Source: Carya illinoinensis
Lineage: Eukaryota > Streptophyta > Magnoliopsida > Fagales > Juglandaceae
DNA: 64,000 bases
Reading direction: 5' to 3'
Assembly: GCF_018687715.1 (NCBI RefSeq)
Contig: NC_056755.1
Span: forward strand, 25,002,501-25,066,500
In this document: one piece after another, positions 13,251 through 24,183 of the stretch
How the letters are laid out: every line of letters begins with the position of its first letter
Numbering within the stretch: position 1 is the first letter of the stretch
The notes under the pieces: model-generated
Told to the model about the DNA's origin: nothing
The model's input: only the letters and a program-made list of their open reading frames with translations
Database searches by the model: none
Translations under genes and position numbers: made by a program

Positions 13251-13263
13251 GGAATGTCATTCC
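13251..13263. repeat. 13-bp palindrome GGAATGTCATTCC in monomer B (representative)
   Basis: Six-base arms around a central T. It is conserved in most B copies. Units 14 and 15 read GGAATGCCATTCC, which changes only the central base and keeps both arms. Unit 35 reads GGAAAGTCATTCC, which breaks one pair. Role unknown. Confidence 0.65.
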
Positions 13264-13295
13264 AACACCCAAGTCCCCGCCAATCGCCGCCTTGG

Positions 13296-13311
13296 TGCAC
13301 ATCCATGTGCA
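13296..13311. repeat. 16-bp dyad in monomer B (representative)
   Basis: TGCACATCCATGTGCA has perfect 7-base arms with a 2-base spacer. It lies at the same monomer position as the AGGTGCACCT palindrome of C and near TGCGCGCA of A, so each monomer has its own short dyad in this zone. Function unknown. Confidence 0.7.
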
Positions 13312-13757
13312 TTGCAACTAATCAGCCCCTAACCCATGCCTTTTATGTTATTTTCTCAAGTGAAATCTCATGAAATGCCTCCCACCTTAACCCTTCCAGC
13401 TCATTACTAGAAATGGACGGATTGGCCCCGAACAAACACGCCTTTTCTTTCGTTCTTCCAATCGCAGCCCACATAAGCCCCACCATCGGTTTCCATCGAG
13501 CCCAAGAAGTGCCACATGTCCTTCATGACCACAACCTGCCATTGTGAAGGTTTTAACTTAAGTTGACGGCATTAACAAACTGACAGGTGATTAGTCGTCT
13601 CTAAACGATGTTTTGAGCTTAATTTTCTTATTAATTCATTCTCGCCTTTTTTATACGGACCTTATGACTTTTATTGTTGTTTTTCATCATTCATAGAGTG
13701 AATTAGTGGATTAGAATTGATCCAACACATTTCAATAGATGGAATACAATCCCACGT

Positions 13758-13767
13758 AGGTGCACCT
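13758..13767. repeat. 10-bp palindrome AGGTGCACCT in monomer C (representative)
   Basis: Perfect palindrome, including a CACCTG E-box-like core, just before CATGTGCATTGG. It is present in nearly all C copies; units 40 and 42 read AGGTGCGCCT and unit 19 reads AGGCGCACCT, each losing perfect symmetry. Function unknown. Confidence 0.65.
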
Positions 13768-13859
13768 GCATGTGCATTGGAACTAATCAGCCCAAAGCCT
13801 CTTAAACCATTTTCTCAAGGGCAATCTCACATCACATCCATCCCTCATTAACACTCCTG

Positions 13860-13876
13860 GTTCGTTTCAGGCGTTG
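13860..13876 (+). other. CENP-B-box-like motif in monomer C (representative, weak)
   Basis: GTTCGTTTCAGGCGTTG matches seven of the nine essential bases of the CENP-B box core (TTCG, A, CG present; final GG of CGGG replaced by TT). It recurs once per 1431 bp. Units 40 and 42 (TTCA) and 43 (TTTG) have lost the TTCG. CENP-B boxes are established in mammals; a working equivalent in other lineages is uncertain and a chance match is quite possible. The overlapping GGTTCGTTTCA (13859-13869) also resembles a Pol III B box, so the motif is not diagnostic. Confidence 0.25.
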
Positions 13877-14167
13877 GACGAATTGGCTCGAAGAAAACCG
13901 TCTTTTCATGAATTCTTGCGCACATACGCCAAACCATTGGTTTTCCTCGAGCCTAGGATGTGCCACACGGCCCTAAAGTTCTCATTCCACCATTGTTAGG
14001 TTTCTGAATAAAGTTGAGGGCATTAATCAACTCACAAGTGATTAGTCATCACAAAACCTTGTTTTGAACATAATTGACCTTTTAATTCTGTCTAACCTTT
14101 TCTAGATGAGCCTTACAAATTTAATTGTTGTTGTTCATCCTTCATAGAGTGAATTTGAAGAATACAC

Positions 14168-15598
14168 TTGATCCAGCACATTTCGACAAAAGGAATGTCA
14201 ATGGAATAGACAAGTCACAGCCAATCGCCACCTGCGCGCACCTCCATGTGCATTGCAACTAATCGGCCCAAAGCCAACGCCCTTTACACCATTTTCTCAA
14301 GGGAAATCTCATCAAATGCGTCCATGATTAAAGCCTTACAGCTCATTTCTAGCACTGAACGAATTGACTCGAATAAACCTATCTTTTCTATCACTGTTCC
14401 AATTGTAACCCCCATTCAGCATACAAACGGTTTCCCTCAAGCCAAAGAAGTGCCACACGCCCCACATGTTCTCATCTCACCATGGTTGAGCTTCTAACTT
14501 GAGTTGAGGGCATTAATCAACTCACAAGTCAATAGTCATTTCTAAACCGTGTTTTCAGGTTAATTTCCTTTTTAATTCTTTCCTAGCTTATATATGTGGA
14601 CCTTACGACTTCTATTCTTGCTCTTTATCAATCTAAGAGTGAGTTAGTGGATTGGAATTGATCCACGACATTTCCGTTGAAGGAATGTCATTCCAACACC
14701 CAAGTCCCCACCAATCGCCGCCTTGGTGCACATCCATGTGCATTGCAACTAATCAGCCCCTAACCCATGCCTTTTATATTATTTTCTCAAGTGAAATCTC
14801 ATGAAATGCCTCCCACCTTAACCCTTCCAGCTCATTACTAGAAATGGACGGATTGGCCCCGAACAAACCAGCCTTTTCTTTCGTTCTTCCAATCGCAGCC
14901 CACATAAGCCCCACCATCGGTTTCCATCGAGCCCAAGAAGTGCCACATGTCCTTCATGACCACAACCTGCCATTGTGAAGGTTTTAACTTAAGTTGACGG
15001 CATTAACAAACTGACAGGTGATTAGTCGTCTCTAAACGATGTTTTGAGCTTAATTTTCTTATTAATTCATTCTCGCCTTTTTTATACGGACCTTATGACT
15101 TTTATTGTTGTTTTTCATCATTCATAGAGTGAATTAGTGGATTAGAATTGATCCAACACATTTCAATAGATGGAATACAATCCCACGTAGGTGCACCTGC
15201 ATGTGCATTGGAACTAATCAGCCCAAAGCCTCTTAAACCATTTTCTCAAGGGCAATCTCACATCACATCCATCCCTCATTAACACTCCTGGTTCGTTTCA
15301 GGCGTTGGACGAATTGGCTTGAAGAAAACCGTCTTTTCATGAATTCTTGCGCACATACGCCAAACCATTGGTTTTCCTCGAGCCTAGGATGTGCCACACG
15401 GCCCTAAAGTTCTCATTCCACCATTGTTAGGTTTCTGAATAAAGTTGAGGGCATTAATCAACTCACAAGTGATTAGTCATCACAAAACCTTGTTTTGAAC
15501 ATAATTGACCTTTTAATTCTGTCTCACCTTTTCTAGATGAGCCTTACAAATTTAATTGTTGTTGTTCATCCTTCATAGAGTGAATTTGAAGAATACAC
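14168..15598 (+). repeat. Unit 10 (1431 bp), 2-unit repeat
   Basis: A 14168, B 14658, C 15148. Same markers as unit 8: TAG at 14207, CCCCACCAATC, AACCAGCC, CTTGAAG. Private TTGTAACCCC in A. Confidence 0.97.
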
Positions 15599-17029
15599 TT
15601 GATCCAGCACATTTCGACAAAAGGAATGTCAATGGAACAGACAAGTCACAGCCAATCGCCACCTGCGCGCACCTCCATGTGCATTGCAACTAATCGGCCC
15701 AAAGCCAACGCCCTTTACACCATTTTCTCAAGGGAAATCTCATCAAATGCGTCCATGATTAAAGCCTTACAGCTCATTTCTAGCACTGAACGAATTGACT
15801 CGAATAAACCTATCTTTTCTATCACTGTTCCAATTGTAGCCCCCATTCAGCATACAAACGGTTTCCCTCAAGCCAAAGAAGTGCCACACGCCCCACATGT
15901 TCTCATCTCACCATGGTTGAGCTTCTAACTTGAGTTGAGGGCATTAATCAACTCACAAGTCAATAGTCATTTCTAAACCGTGTTTTCAGGTTAATTTCCT
16001 TTTTAATTCTTTCCTAGCTTATATATGTGGACCTTACGACTTCTATTCTTGCTCTTTATCAATCTAAGAGTGAGTTAGTGGATTGGAATTGATCCACGAC
16101 ATTTCCGTTCAAGGAATGTCATTCCAACACCCAAGTCCCCGCCAATCGCCGCCTTGGTGCACATCCATGTGCATTGCAACTAATCAGCCCCTAACCCATG
16201 CCTTTTATGTTATTTTCTCAAGTGAAATCTCATGAAATGCCTCCCACCTTAACCCTTCCAGCTCATTACTAGAAATGGACGGATTGGCCCCGAACAAACA
16301 CGCCTTTTCTTTCGTTCTTCCAATCGCAGCCCACATAAGCCCCACCATCGGTTTCCATCGAGCCCAAGAAGTGCCACATGTCCTTCATGACCACAACCTG
16401 CCATTGTGAAGGTTTTAACTTAAGTTGACGGCATTAACAAACTGACAGGTGATTAGTCGTCTCTAAACGATGTTTTGAGCTTAATTTTCTTATTAATTCA
16501 TTCTCGCCTTTTTTATACGGACCTTATGACTTTTATTGTTGTTTTTCATCATTCATAGAGTGAATTAGTGGATTAGAATTGATCCAACACATTTCAATAG
16601 ATGGAATACAATCCCACGTAGGTGCACCTGCATGTGCATTGGAACTAATCAGCCCAAAGCCTCTTAAACCATTTTCTCAAGGGCAATCTCACATCACATC
16701 CATCCCTCATTAACACTCCTGGTTCGTTTCAGGCGTTGGACGAATTGGCTCGAAGAAAACCGTCTTTTCATGAATTCTTGCGCACATACGCCAAACCATT
16801 GGTTTTCCTCGAGCCTAGGATGTGCCACACGGCCCTAAAGTTCTCATTCCACCATTGTTAGGTTTCTAAATAAAGTTGAGGGCATTAATCAACTCACAAG
16901 TGATTAGTCATCACAAAACCTTGTTTTGAACATAATTGACCTTTTAATTCTGTCTAACCTTTTCTAGATGAGCCTTACAAATTTAATTGTTGTTGTTCAT
17001 CCTTCATAGAGTGAATTTGAAGAATACAC
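15599..17029 (+). repeat. Unit 11 (1431 bp), 2-unit repeat
   Basis: A 15599, B 16089, C 16579. Same markers as units 7 and 9. Private TTTCTAAATAAAG in C near 16867. Confidence 0.97.
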
Positions 17030-18460
17030 TTGATCCAGCACATTTCGACAAAAGGAATGTCAATGGAATAGACAAGTCACAGCCAATCGCCACCTGCGCG
17101 CACCTCCATGTGCATTGCAACTAATCGGCCCAAAGCCAACGCCCTTTACACCATTTTCTCAAGGGAAATCTCATCAAATGCGTCCATGATTAAAGCCTTA
17201 CAGCTCATTTCTAGCACTGAACGAATTGACTCGAATAAACCTATCTTTTCTATCACTGTTCCAATTGTAGCCCCCATTCAGCATACAAACGGTTTCCCTC
17301 AAGCCAAAGAAGTGCCACACGCCCCACATGTTCTCATCTCACCATGGTTGAGCTTCTAACTTGAGTTGAGGGCATTAATCAACTCACAAGTCAATAGTCA
17401 TTTCTAAACCGTGTTTTCAGGTTAATTTCCTTTTTAATTCTTTCCTAGCTTATATATGTGGACCTTACGACTTCTATTCTTGCTCTTTATCAATCTAAGA
17501 GTGAGTTAGTGGATTGGAATTGATCCACGACATTTCCGTTGAAGGAATGTCATTCCAACACCCAAGTCCCCGCCAATCGCCGCCTTGGTGCACATCCATG
17601 TGCATTGCAACTAATCAGCCCCTAACCCATGCCTTTTATATTATTTTCTCAAGTGAAATCTCATGAAATGCCTCCCACCTTAACCCTTCCAGCTCATTAC
17701 TAGAAATGGACGGATTGGCCCCGAACAAACCAGCCTTTTCTTTCGTTCTTCCAATCGCAGCCCACATAAGCCCCACCATCGGTTTCCATCGAGCCCAAGA
17801 AGTGCCACATGTCCTTCATGACCACAACCTGCCATTGTGAAGGTTTTAACTTAAGTTGACGGCATTAACAAACTGACAGGTGATTAGTCGTCTCTAAACG
17901 ATGTTTTGAGCTTAATTTTCTTATTAATTCATTCTCGCCTTTTTTATACGGACCTTATGACTTTTATTGTTGTTTTTCATCATTCATAGAGTGAATTAGT
18001 GGATTAGAATTGATCCAACACATTTCAATAGATGGAATACAATCCCACGTAGGTGCACCTGCATGTGCATTGGAACTAATCAGCCCAAAGCCTCTTAAAC
18101 CATTTTCTCAAGGGCAATCTCACATCACATCCATCCCTCATTAACACTCCTGGTTCGTTTCAGGCGTTGGACGAATTGGCTCGAAGAAAACCGTCTTTTC
18201 ATGAATTCTTGCGCACATACGCCAAACCATTGGTTTTCCTCGAGCCTAGGATGTGCCACACGGCCCTAAAGTTCTCATTCCACCATTGTTAGGTTTCTGA
18301 ATAAAGTTGAGGGCATTAATCAACTCACAAGTGATTAGTCATCACAAAACCTTGTTTTGAACATAATTGACCTTTTAATTCTGTCTAACCTTTTCTAGAT
18401 GAGCCTTACAAATTTAATTGTTGTTGTTCATCCTTCATAGAGTGAATTTGAAGAATACAC
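17030..18460 (+). repeat. Unit 12 (1431 bp), 2-unit repeat
   Basis: A 17030, B 17520, C 18010. TAG at 17069 and AACCAGCC as in units 8 and 10, but B reads CCCCGCCAATC and C reads CTCGAAG with TGTCTAACC (the odd-unit type). It is a mosaic of the two halves of the dimer. Confidence 0.97.
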
Positions 18461-19891
18461 TTGATCCAGCACATTTCGACAAAAGGAATGTCAATGGAAT
18501 AGACAAGTCACAGCCAATCGCCACCTGCGCGCACCTCCATGTGCATTGCAACTAATCGGCCCAAAGCCAACGCCCTTTACACCATTTTCTCAAGGGAAAT
18601 CTCATCAAATGCGTCCATGATTAAAGCCTTACAGCTCATTTCTAGCACTGAACGAATTGACTCGAATAAACCTATCTTTTCTATCACTGTTCCAATTGTA
18701 GCCCCCATTCAGCATACAAACGGTTTCCCTCAAGCCAAAGAAGTGCCACACGCCCCACATGTTCTCATCTCACCATGGTTGAGCTTCTAACTTGAGTTGA
18801 GGGCATTAATCAACTCACAAGTCAATAGTCATTTCTAATCCGTGTTTTCAGGTTAATTTCCTTTTTAATTCTTTCCTAGCTTATATATGTGGACCTTACG
18901 ACTTCTATTCTTGCTCTTTATCAATCTAAGAGTGAGTTAGTGGATTGGAATTGATCCACGACATTTCCGTTCAAGGAATGTCATTCCAACACCCAAGTCC
19001 CCGCCAATCGCCGCCTTGGTGCACATCCATGTGCATTGCAACTAATCAGCCCCTAACCCATGCCTTTTATATTATTTTCTCAAGTGAAATCTCATGAAAT
19101 GCCTCCCACCTTAACCCTTCCAGCTCATTACTAGAAATGGACGGATTGGCCCCGAACAAACCCGCCTTTTCTTTCGTTCTTCCAATCGCAGCCCACATAA
19201 GCCCCACCATCGGTTTCCATCGAGCCCAAGAAGTGCCACATGTCCTTCATGACCACAACCTGCCATTGTGAAGGTTTTAACTTAAGTTGACGGCATTAAC
19301 ATACTGACAGGTGATTAGTCGTCTCTAAACGATGTTTTGAGCTTAATTTTCTTATTAATTCATTCTCGCCTTTTTTATACGGACCTTATGACTTTTATTG
19401 TTGTTTTTCATCATTCATAGAGTGAATTAGTGGATTAGAATTGATCCAACACATTTCAATAGATGGAATACAATCCCACGTAGGTGCACCTGCATGTGCA
19501 TTGGAACTAATCAGCCCAAAGCCTCTTAAACCATTTTCTCAAGGGCAATCTCACATCACATCCATCCCTCATTAACACTCCTGGTTCGTTTCAGGCGTTG
19601 GACGAATTGGCTCGAAGAAAACCGTCTTTTCATGAATTCTTGCGCACATACGCCAAACCATTGGTTTTCCTCGAGCCTAGGATGTGCCACATGGCCCTGA
19701 AGTTCTCATTCCACCATTGTTAGGTTTCTGAATAAAGTTGAGGGCATTAATCAACTCACAAGTGATTAGTCATCACAAAACCTTGTTTTGAACATAATTG
19801 ACCTTTTAATTCTGTCTCACCTTTTCTAGATGAGCCTTACAAATTTAATTGTTGTTGTTCATCCTTCATAGAGTGAATTTGAAGAATACAC
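18461..19891 (+). repeat. Unit 13 (1431 bp)
   Basis: A 18461, B 18951, C 19441. Mosaic at the end of the dimer block: TAG at 18500 in A (even-unit type), GTTCAAGG in B (odd-unit type) but TTATATTA and AACCCGCC. AATCCG in A; private AACATACTG in B; CATGGCCCTGAAG in C. Confidence 0.97.
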
Positions 19892-21322
19892 TTGATCCAG
19901 CACATTTCGACAAAAGGAATGTCAATGGAACAGACAAGTCACAGCCAATCGCCACCTGCGCGCACCTCCATGTGCATTGCAACTAATCGGCCCAAAGCCA
20001 ACGCCCTTTACACCATTTTCTCAAGGGAAATCTCATCAAATGCGTCCATGATTAAAGCCTTACAGCTCATTTCTAGCACTGAACGAATTGACTCGAATAA
20101 ACCTATCTTTTCTATCACTGTTCCAATTGTAGCCCCCATTCAGCATACAAACGGTTTCCCTCAAGCCAAAGAAGTGCCACACGCCCCACATGTTCTCATC
20201 TCACCATGGTTGAGCTTCTAACTTGAGTTGAGGGCATTAATCAACTCACAAGTCAATAGTCATTTCTAAACCGTGTTTTCAGGTTAATTTCCTTTTTAAT
20301 TCTTTCCTAGCTTATATATGTGGACCTTACGACTTCTATTCTTGCTCTTTATCAATCTAAGAGTGAGTTAGTGGATTGGAATTGATCCACGACATTTCCG
20401 TTGAAGGAATGCCATTCCAACACCCAAGTCCCCGCCAATCGCCGCCTTGGTGCACATCCATGTGCATTGCAACTAATCAGCCCCTAACCCATGCCTTTTA
20501 TATTATTTTCTCAAGTGAAATCTCATGAAATGCCTCCCACCTTAACCCTTCCTGCTCATTACTAGAAATGGACGGATTGGCCCCGAACAAACCCGCCTTT
20601 TCTTTCGTTCTTCCAATCGCAGCCCACATAAGCCCCACCATCGGTTTCCATCGAGCCCAAGAAGTGCCACATGTCCTTCATGACCACAACCTGCCATTGT
20701 GAAGGTTTTAACTTAAGTTGACGGCATTAACAAACTGACAGGTGATTAGTCGTCTCTAAACGATGTTTTGAGCTTAATTTTCTTATTAATTCATTCTCGC
20801 CTTTTTTATACGGACCTTATGACTTTTATTGTTGTTTTTCATCATTCATAGAGTGAATTAGTGGATTAGAATTGATCCAACACATTTCAATAGATGGAAT
20901 ACAATCCCACGTAGGTGCACCTGCATGTGCATTGGAACTAATCAGCCCAAAGCCTCTTAAACCATTTTCTCAAGGGCAATCTCACATCACATCCATCCCT
21001 CATTAACACTCCTGGTTCGTTTCAGGCGTTGGACGAATTGGCTCGAAGAAAACCGTCTTTTCATGAATTCTTGCGCACATACGCCAAACCATTGGTTTTC
21101 CTCGAGCCTAGGATGTGCCACATGGCCCTAAAGTTCTCATTCCACCATTGTTAGGTTTCTGAATAAAGTTGAGGGCATTAATCAACTCACAAGTGATTAG
21201 TCATCACAAAACCTTGTTTTGAACATAATTGACCTTTTAATTCTGTCTCACCTTTTCTAGATGAGCCTTACAAATTTAATTGTTGTTGTTCATCCTTCAT
21301 AGAGTGAATTTGAAGAATACAC
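19892..21322 (+). repeat. Unit 14 (1431 bp)
   Basis: A 19892, B 20382, C 20872. GGAATGCCATTCC in B is shared with unit 15 only; CCTTCCTGCTC near 20551 is private. C has the CATGGCCC variant. Confidence 0.97.
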
Positions 21323-22753
21323 TTGATCCAGCACATTTCGACAAAAGGAATGTCAATGGAACAGACAAGTCACAGCCAATCGCCACCTGCGCGCACCTCC
21401 ATGTGCATTGCAACTAATCGGCCCAAAGCCAACGCCCTTTACACCATTTTCTCAAGGGAAATCTCATCAAATGCGTCCATGATTAAAGCCTTACAGCTCA
21501 TTTCTAGCACTGAACGAATTGACTCGAATAAACCTATCTTTTCTATCACTGTTCCAATTGTAGCCCCCATTCAGCATACAAACGGTTTCCCTCAAGCCAA
21601 AGAAGTGCCACACGCCCCACATGTTCTCATCTCACCATGGTTGAGCTTCTAACTTGAGTTGAGGGCATTAATCAACTCACAAGTCAATAGTCATTTCTAA
21701 ACCGTGTTTTCAGGTTAATTTCCTTTTTAATTCTTTCCTAGCTTATATATGTGGACCTTACGACCTCTATTCTTGCTCTTTATCAATCTAAGAGTGAGTT
21801 AGTGGATTGGAATTGATCCACGACATTTCCGTTGAAGGAATGCCATTCCAACACCCAAGTCCCCGCCAATCGCCGCCTTGGTGCACATCCATGTGCATTG
21901 CAACTAATCAGCCCCTAACCCATGCCTTTTATATTATTTTCTCAAGTGAAATCTCATGAAATGCCTCCCACCTTAACCCTTCCAGCTCATTACTAGAAAT
22001 GGACGGATTGGCCCCGAACAAACCCGCCTTTTCTTTCGTTCTTCCAATCGCAGCCCACATAAGCCCCACCATCGGTTTCCATCGAGCCCAAGAAGTGCCA
22101 CATGTCCTTCATGACCACAACCTGCCATTGTGAAGGTTTTAACTTAAGTTGACGGCATTAACAAACTGACAGGTGATTAGTCGTCTCTAAACGATGTTTT
22201 GAGCTTAATTTTCTTATTAATTCATTCTCGCCTTTTTTATACGGACCTTATGACTTTTATTGTTGTTTTTCATCATTCATAGAGTGAATTAGTGGATTAG
22301 AATTGATCCAACACATTTCAATAGATGGAATACAATCCCGCGTAGGTGCACCTGCATTTGCATTGGAACTAATCAGCCTAAAGCCTCTTAAACCATTTTC
22401 TCAAGGGCAATCTCACATCACATCCATCCCTCATTAACACTCCTGGTTCGTTTCAGGCGTTGGACGAATTGGCTCGAAGAAAACCGTCTTTTCATGAATT
22501 CTTGCGCACATACGCCAAACCATTGGTTTTCCTCGAGCCTAGGATGTGCCACACGGCCCTAAAGTTCTCATTCCACCATTGTTAGGTTTCTGAATAAAGT
22601 TGAGGGCATTAATCAACTCACAAGTGATTAGTCATCACAAAACCTTGTTTTGAACATAATTGACCTTTTAATTCTGTCTCACCTTTTCTAGATGAGCCTT
22701 ACAAATTTAATTGTTGTTGTTCATCCTTCATAGAGTGAATTTGAAGAATACAC
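21323..22753 (+). repeat. Unit 15 (1431 bp)
   Basis: A 21323, B 21813, C 22303. GGAATGCCATTCC shared with unit 14. Private: CGACCTCTATT in A; ATCCCGCGTAGG, TGCATTTGC and CAGCCTAAAG in C. Confidence 0.97.
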
Positions 22754-24183
22754 TTGATCCAGCACATTTCGACAAAAGGAATGTCAATGGAACAGACAAG
22801 TCACAGCCAATCGCCACCTGCGCGCACCTCCATGTGCATTGCAACTAATCGGCCCAAAGCCAACGCCCTTTACACCATTTTCTCAAGGGAAATCTCATCA
22901 AATGCGTCCATGATTAAAGCCTTACAGCTCATTTCTAGCACTGAACGAATTGACTCGAATAAACCTATCTTTTCTATCACTGTTCCAATTGTAGCCCCCA
23001 TTCAACATACAAACGGTTTCCCTCAAGCCAAAGAAGTGCCACACGCCCCACATGTTCTCATCTCACCATGGTTGAGCTTCTAACTTGAGTTGAGGGCATT
23101 AATCAACTCACAAGTCAATAGTCATTTCTAAACCGTGTTTTCAGGTTAATTTCCTTTTTAATTCTTTCCTAGCTTATATATGTGGACCTTACGACTTCTA
23201 TTCTTGCTCTTTATCAATCTAAGAGTGAGTTAGTGGATTGGAATTGATCCACGACATTTCCGTTGAAGGAATGTCATTCCAACACCCAAGTCCCCGCCAA
23301 TCGCCGCCTTGGTGCACATCCATGTGCATTGCAACTAATCAGCCCCTAACCCATGCCTTTTATATTATTTTCTCAAGTGAAATCTCATGAAATGCCTCCC
23401 ACCTTAACCCTTCCAGCTCATTACTAGAAATGGACGGATTGGCCCCGAACAAACCCGCCTTTTCTTTCGTTCTTCCAATCGCAGCCCACATAAGCCCCAC
23501 CATCGGTTTCCATCGAGCCCAAGAAGTGCCACATGTCCTTCATGACCACAACCTGCCATTGTGAAGGTTTTAACTTAAGTTGACGGCATTAACAAACTGA
23601 CAGGTGATTAGTCGTCTCTAAACGATGTTTTGAGCTTAATTTTCTTATTAATTCATTCTCGCCTTTTTTATACGGACCTTATGACTTTTATTGTTGTTTT
23701 TCATCATTCATAGAGTGAATTAGTGGATTAGAATTGATCCAACACATTTCAATAGATGGAATACAATCCCACGTAGGTGCACCTGCATGTGCATTGGAAC
23801 TAATCAGCCCAAAGTCTCTTAAACCATTTTCTCAAGGGCAATCTCACATCACATCCATCCTCATTAACACTCCTGGTTCGTTTCAGGCGTTGGACGAATT
23901 GGCTCGAAGAAAACCATCTTTTCATGAATTCTTGCGCACATATGCCAAACCATTGGTTTTCCTCGAGCCTAGGATGTGCCACACGGCCCTAAAGTTCTCA
24001 TTCCACCATTGTTAGGTTTCTGAATAAAGTTGAGGGCATTAATCAACTCACAAGTGATTAGTCATCACAAAACCTTGTTTTGAACATAATTGACCTTTTA
24101 ATTCTGTCTCACCTTTTCTAGATGAGCCTTACAAATTTAATTGTTGTTGTTCATCCTTCATAGAGTGAATTTGAAGAATACAC
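22754..24183 (+). repeat. Unit 16 (1430 bp)
   Basis: A 22754, B 23244, C 23734. One C is missing from CATCCATCCCTC near 23860. The shift joins two frames of C into a 93-codon open frame (23734-24015), an accident of the deletion. Other markers: ATTCAACATAC in A, AAAGTCTCTT and CATATGCC in C. Confidence 0.97.

Larger units (their letters stand above)
13227..13716 (+). repeat. Monomer B (representative copy, unit 9)
   Basis: Second 490-bp monomer, aligned over its whole length with A. It has two short dyads: GGAATGTCATTCC (13251-13263) and TGCACATCCATGTGCA (13296-13311). The frame equivalent to the A open frame is closed in nearly all copies by TGA inside TCTCATGAAATG. This particular copy carries the 2-unit-repeat variants GTTCAAGG, TTATGTTA and AACACGCC, where most copies read GTTGAAGG, TTATATTA and AACCCGCC. 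Confidence 0.95.
12737..14167 (+). repeat. Unit 9 (1431 bp), 2-unit repeat
   Basis: A 12737, B 13227, C 13717. Same marker set as unit 7 in B (GTTCAAGG, TTATGTTA, AACACGCC) and C (TGTCTAACC), with consensus A. Confidence 0.97.
13717..14167 (+). repeat. Monomer C, 451 bp (representative copy, unit 9)
   Basis: Third and shortest monomer. By eye alignment it lacks about 25 bp between the opening block and CATGTGCATTG and about 6 bp after CCCAAAGCC, relative to A and B. It contains the 10-bp palindrome AGGTGCACCT (13758-13767), a motif resembling part of a CENP-B box (13860-13876), and single-copy EcoRI (13910-13915), XhoI (13946-13951), AvrII (13952-13957) and XbaI (14101-14106) sites. Its AGTTGAGGGCATTAATCAAC block is identical to that in A, so A and C are closely similar there while B has diverged. 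Confidence 0.95.
9875..18460 (+). repeat. Higher-order block: three tandem 2-unit (2862 bp) repeats
   Basis: Units 7-8, 9-10 and 11-12. Odd units carry GTTCAAGG, TTATGTTA, AACACGCC (B) and TGTCTAACC (C). Even units carry TAG at codon 14 of the A frame and AACCAGCC (B), with CTTGAAG in C of units 8 and 10. The strict alternation cannot arise from independent mutation. The pattern decays in units 12-13, where markers of the two types mix. Confidence 0.9.

Noticed and set aside
13251..13263. GGAAT motif resembling human satellite II/III pentamers
   Set aside because: It occurs once in B as part of a palindrome and is not iterated as GGAAT repeats.
12737..13716. A shorter sub-repeat of about 178 bp inside A and B (CCAAT-containing blocks at offsets about 55 and 232)
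   Set aside because: The similarity is limited to about 10 bp around CCAATCGC or CCAATTG and does not extend, so it does not support an internal duplication.
23734..24015. 93-codon open frame in C of unit 16, and the 60-codon reverse frame 23800-23982
   Set aside because: Both result from the single-base deletion near 23860; the other C copies lack them.
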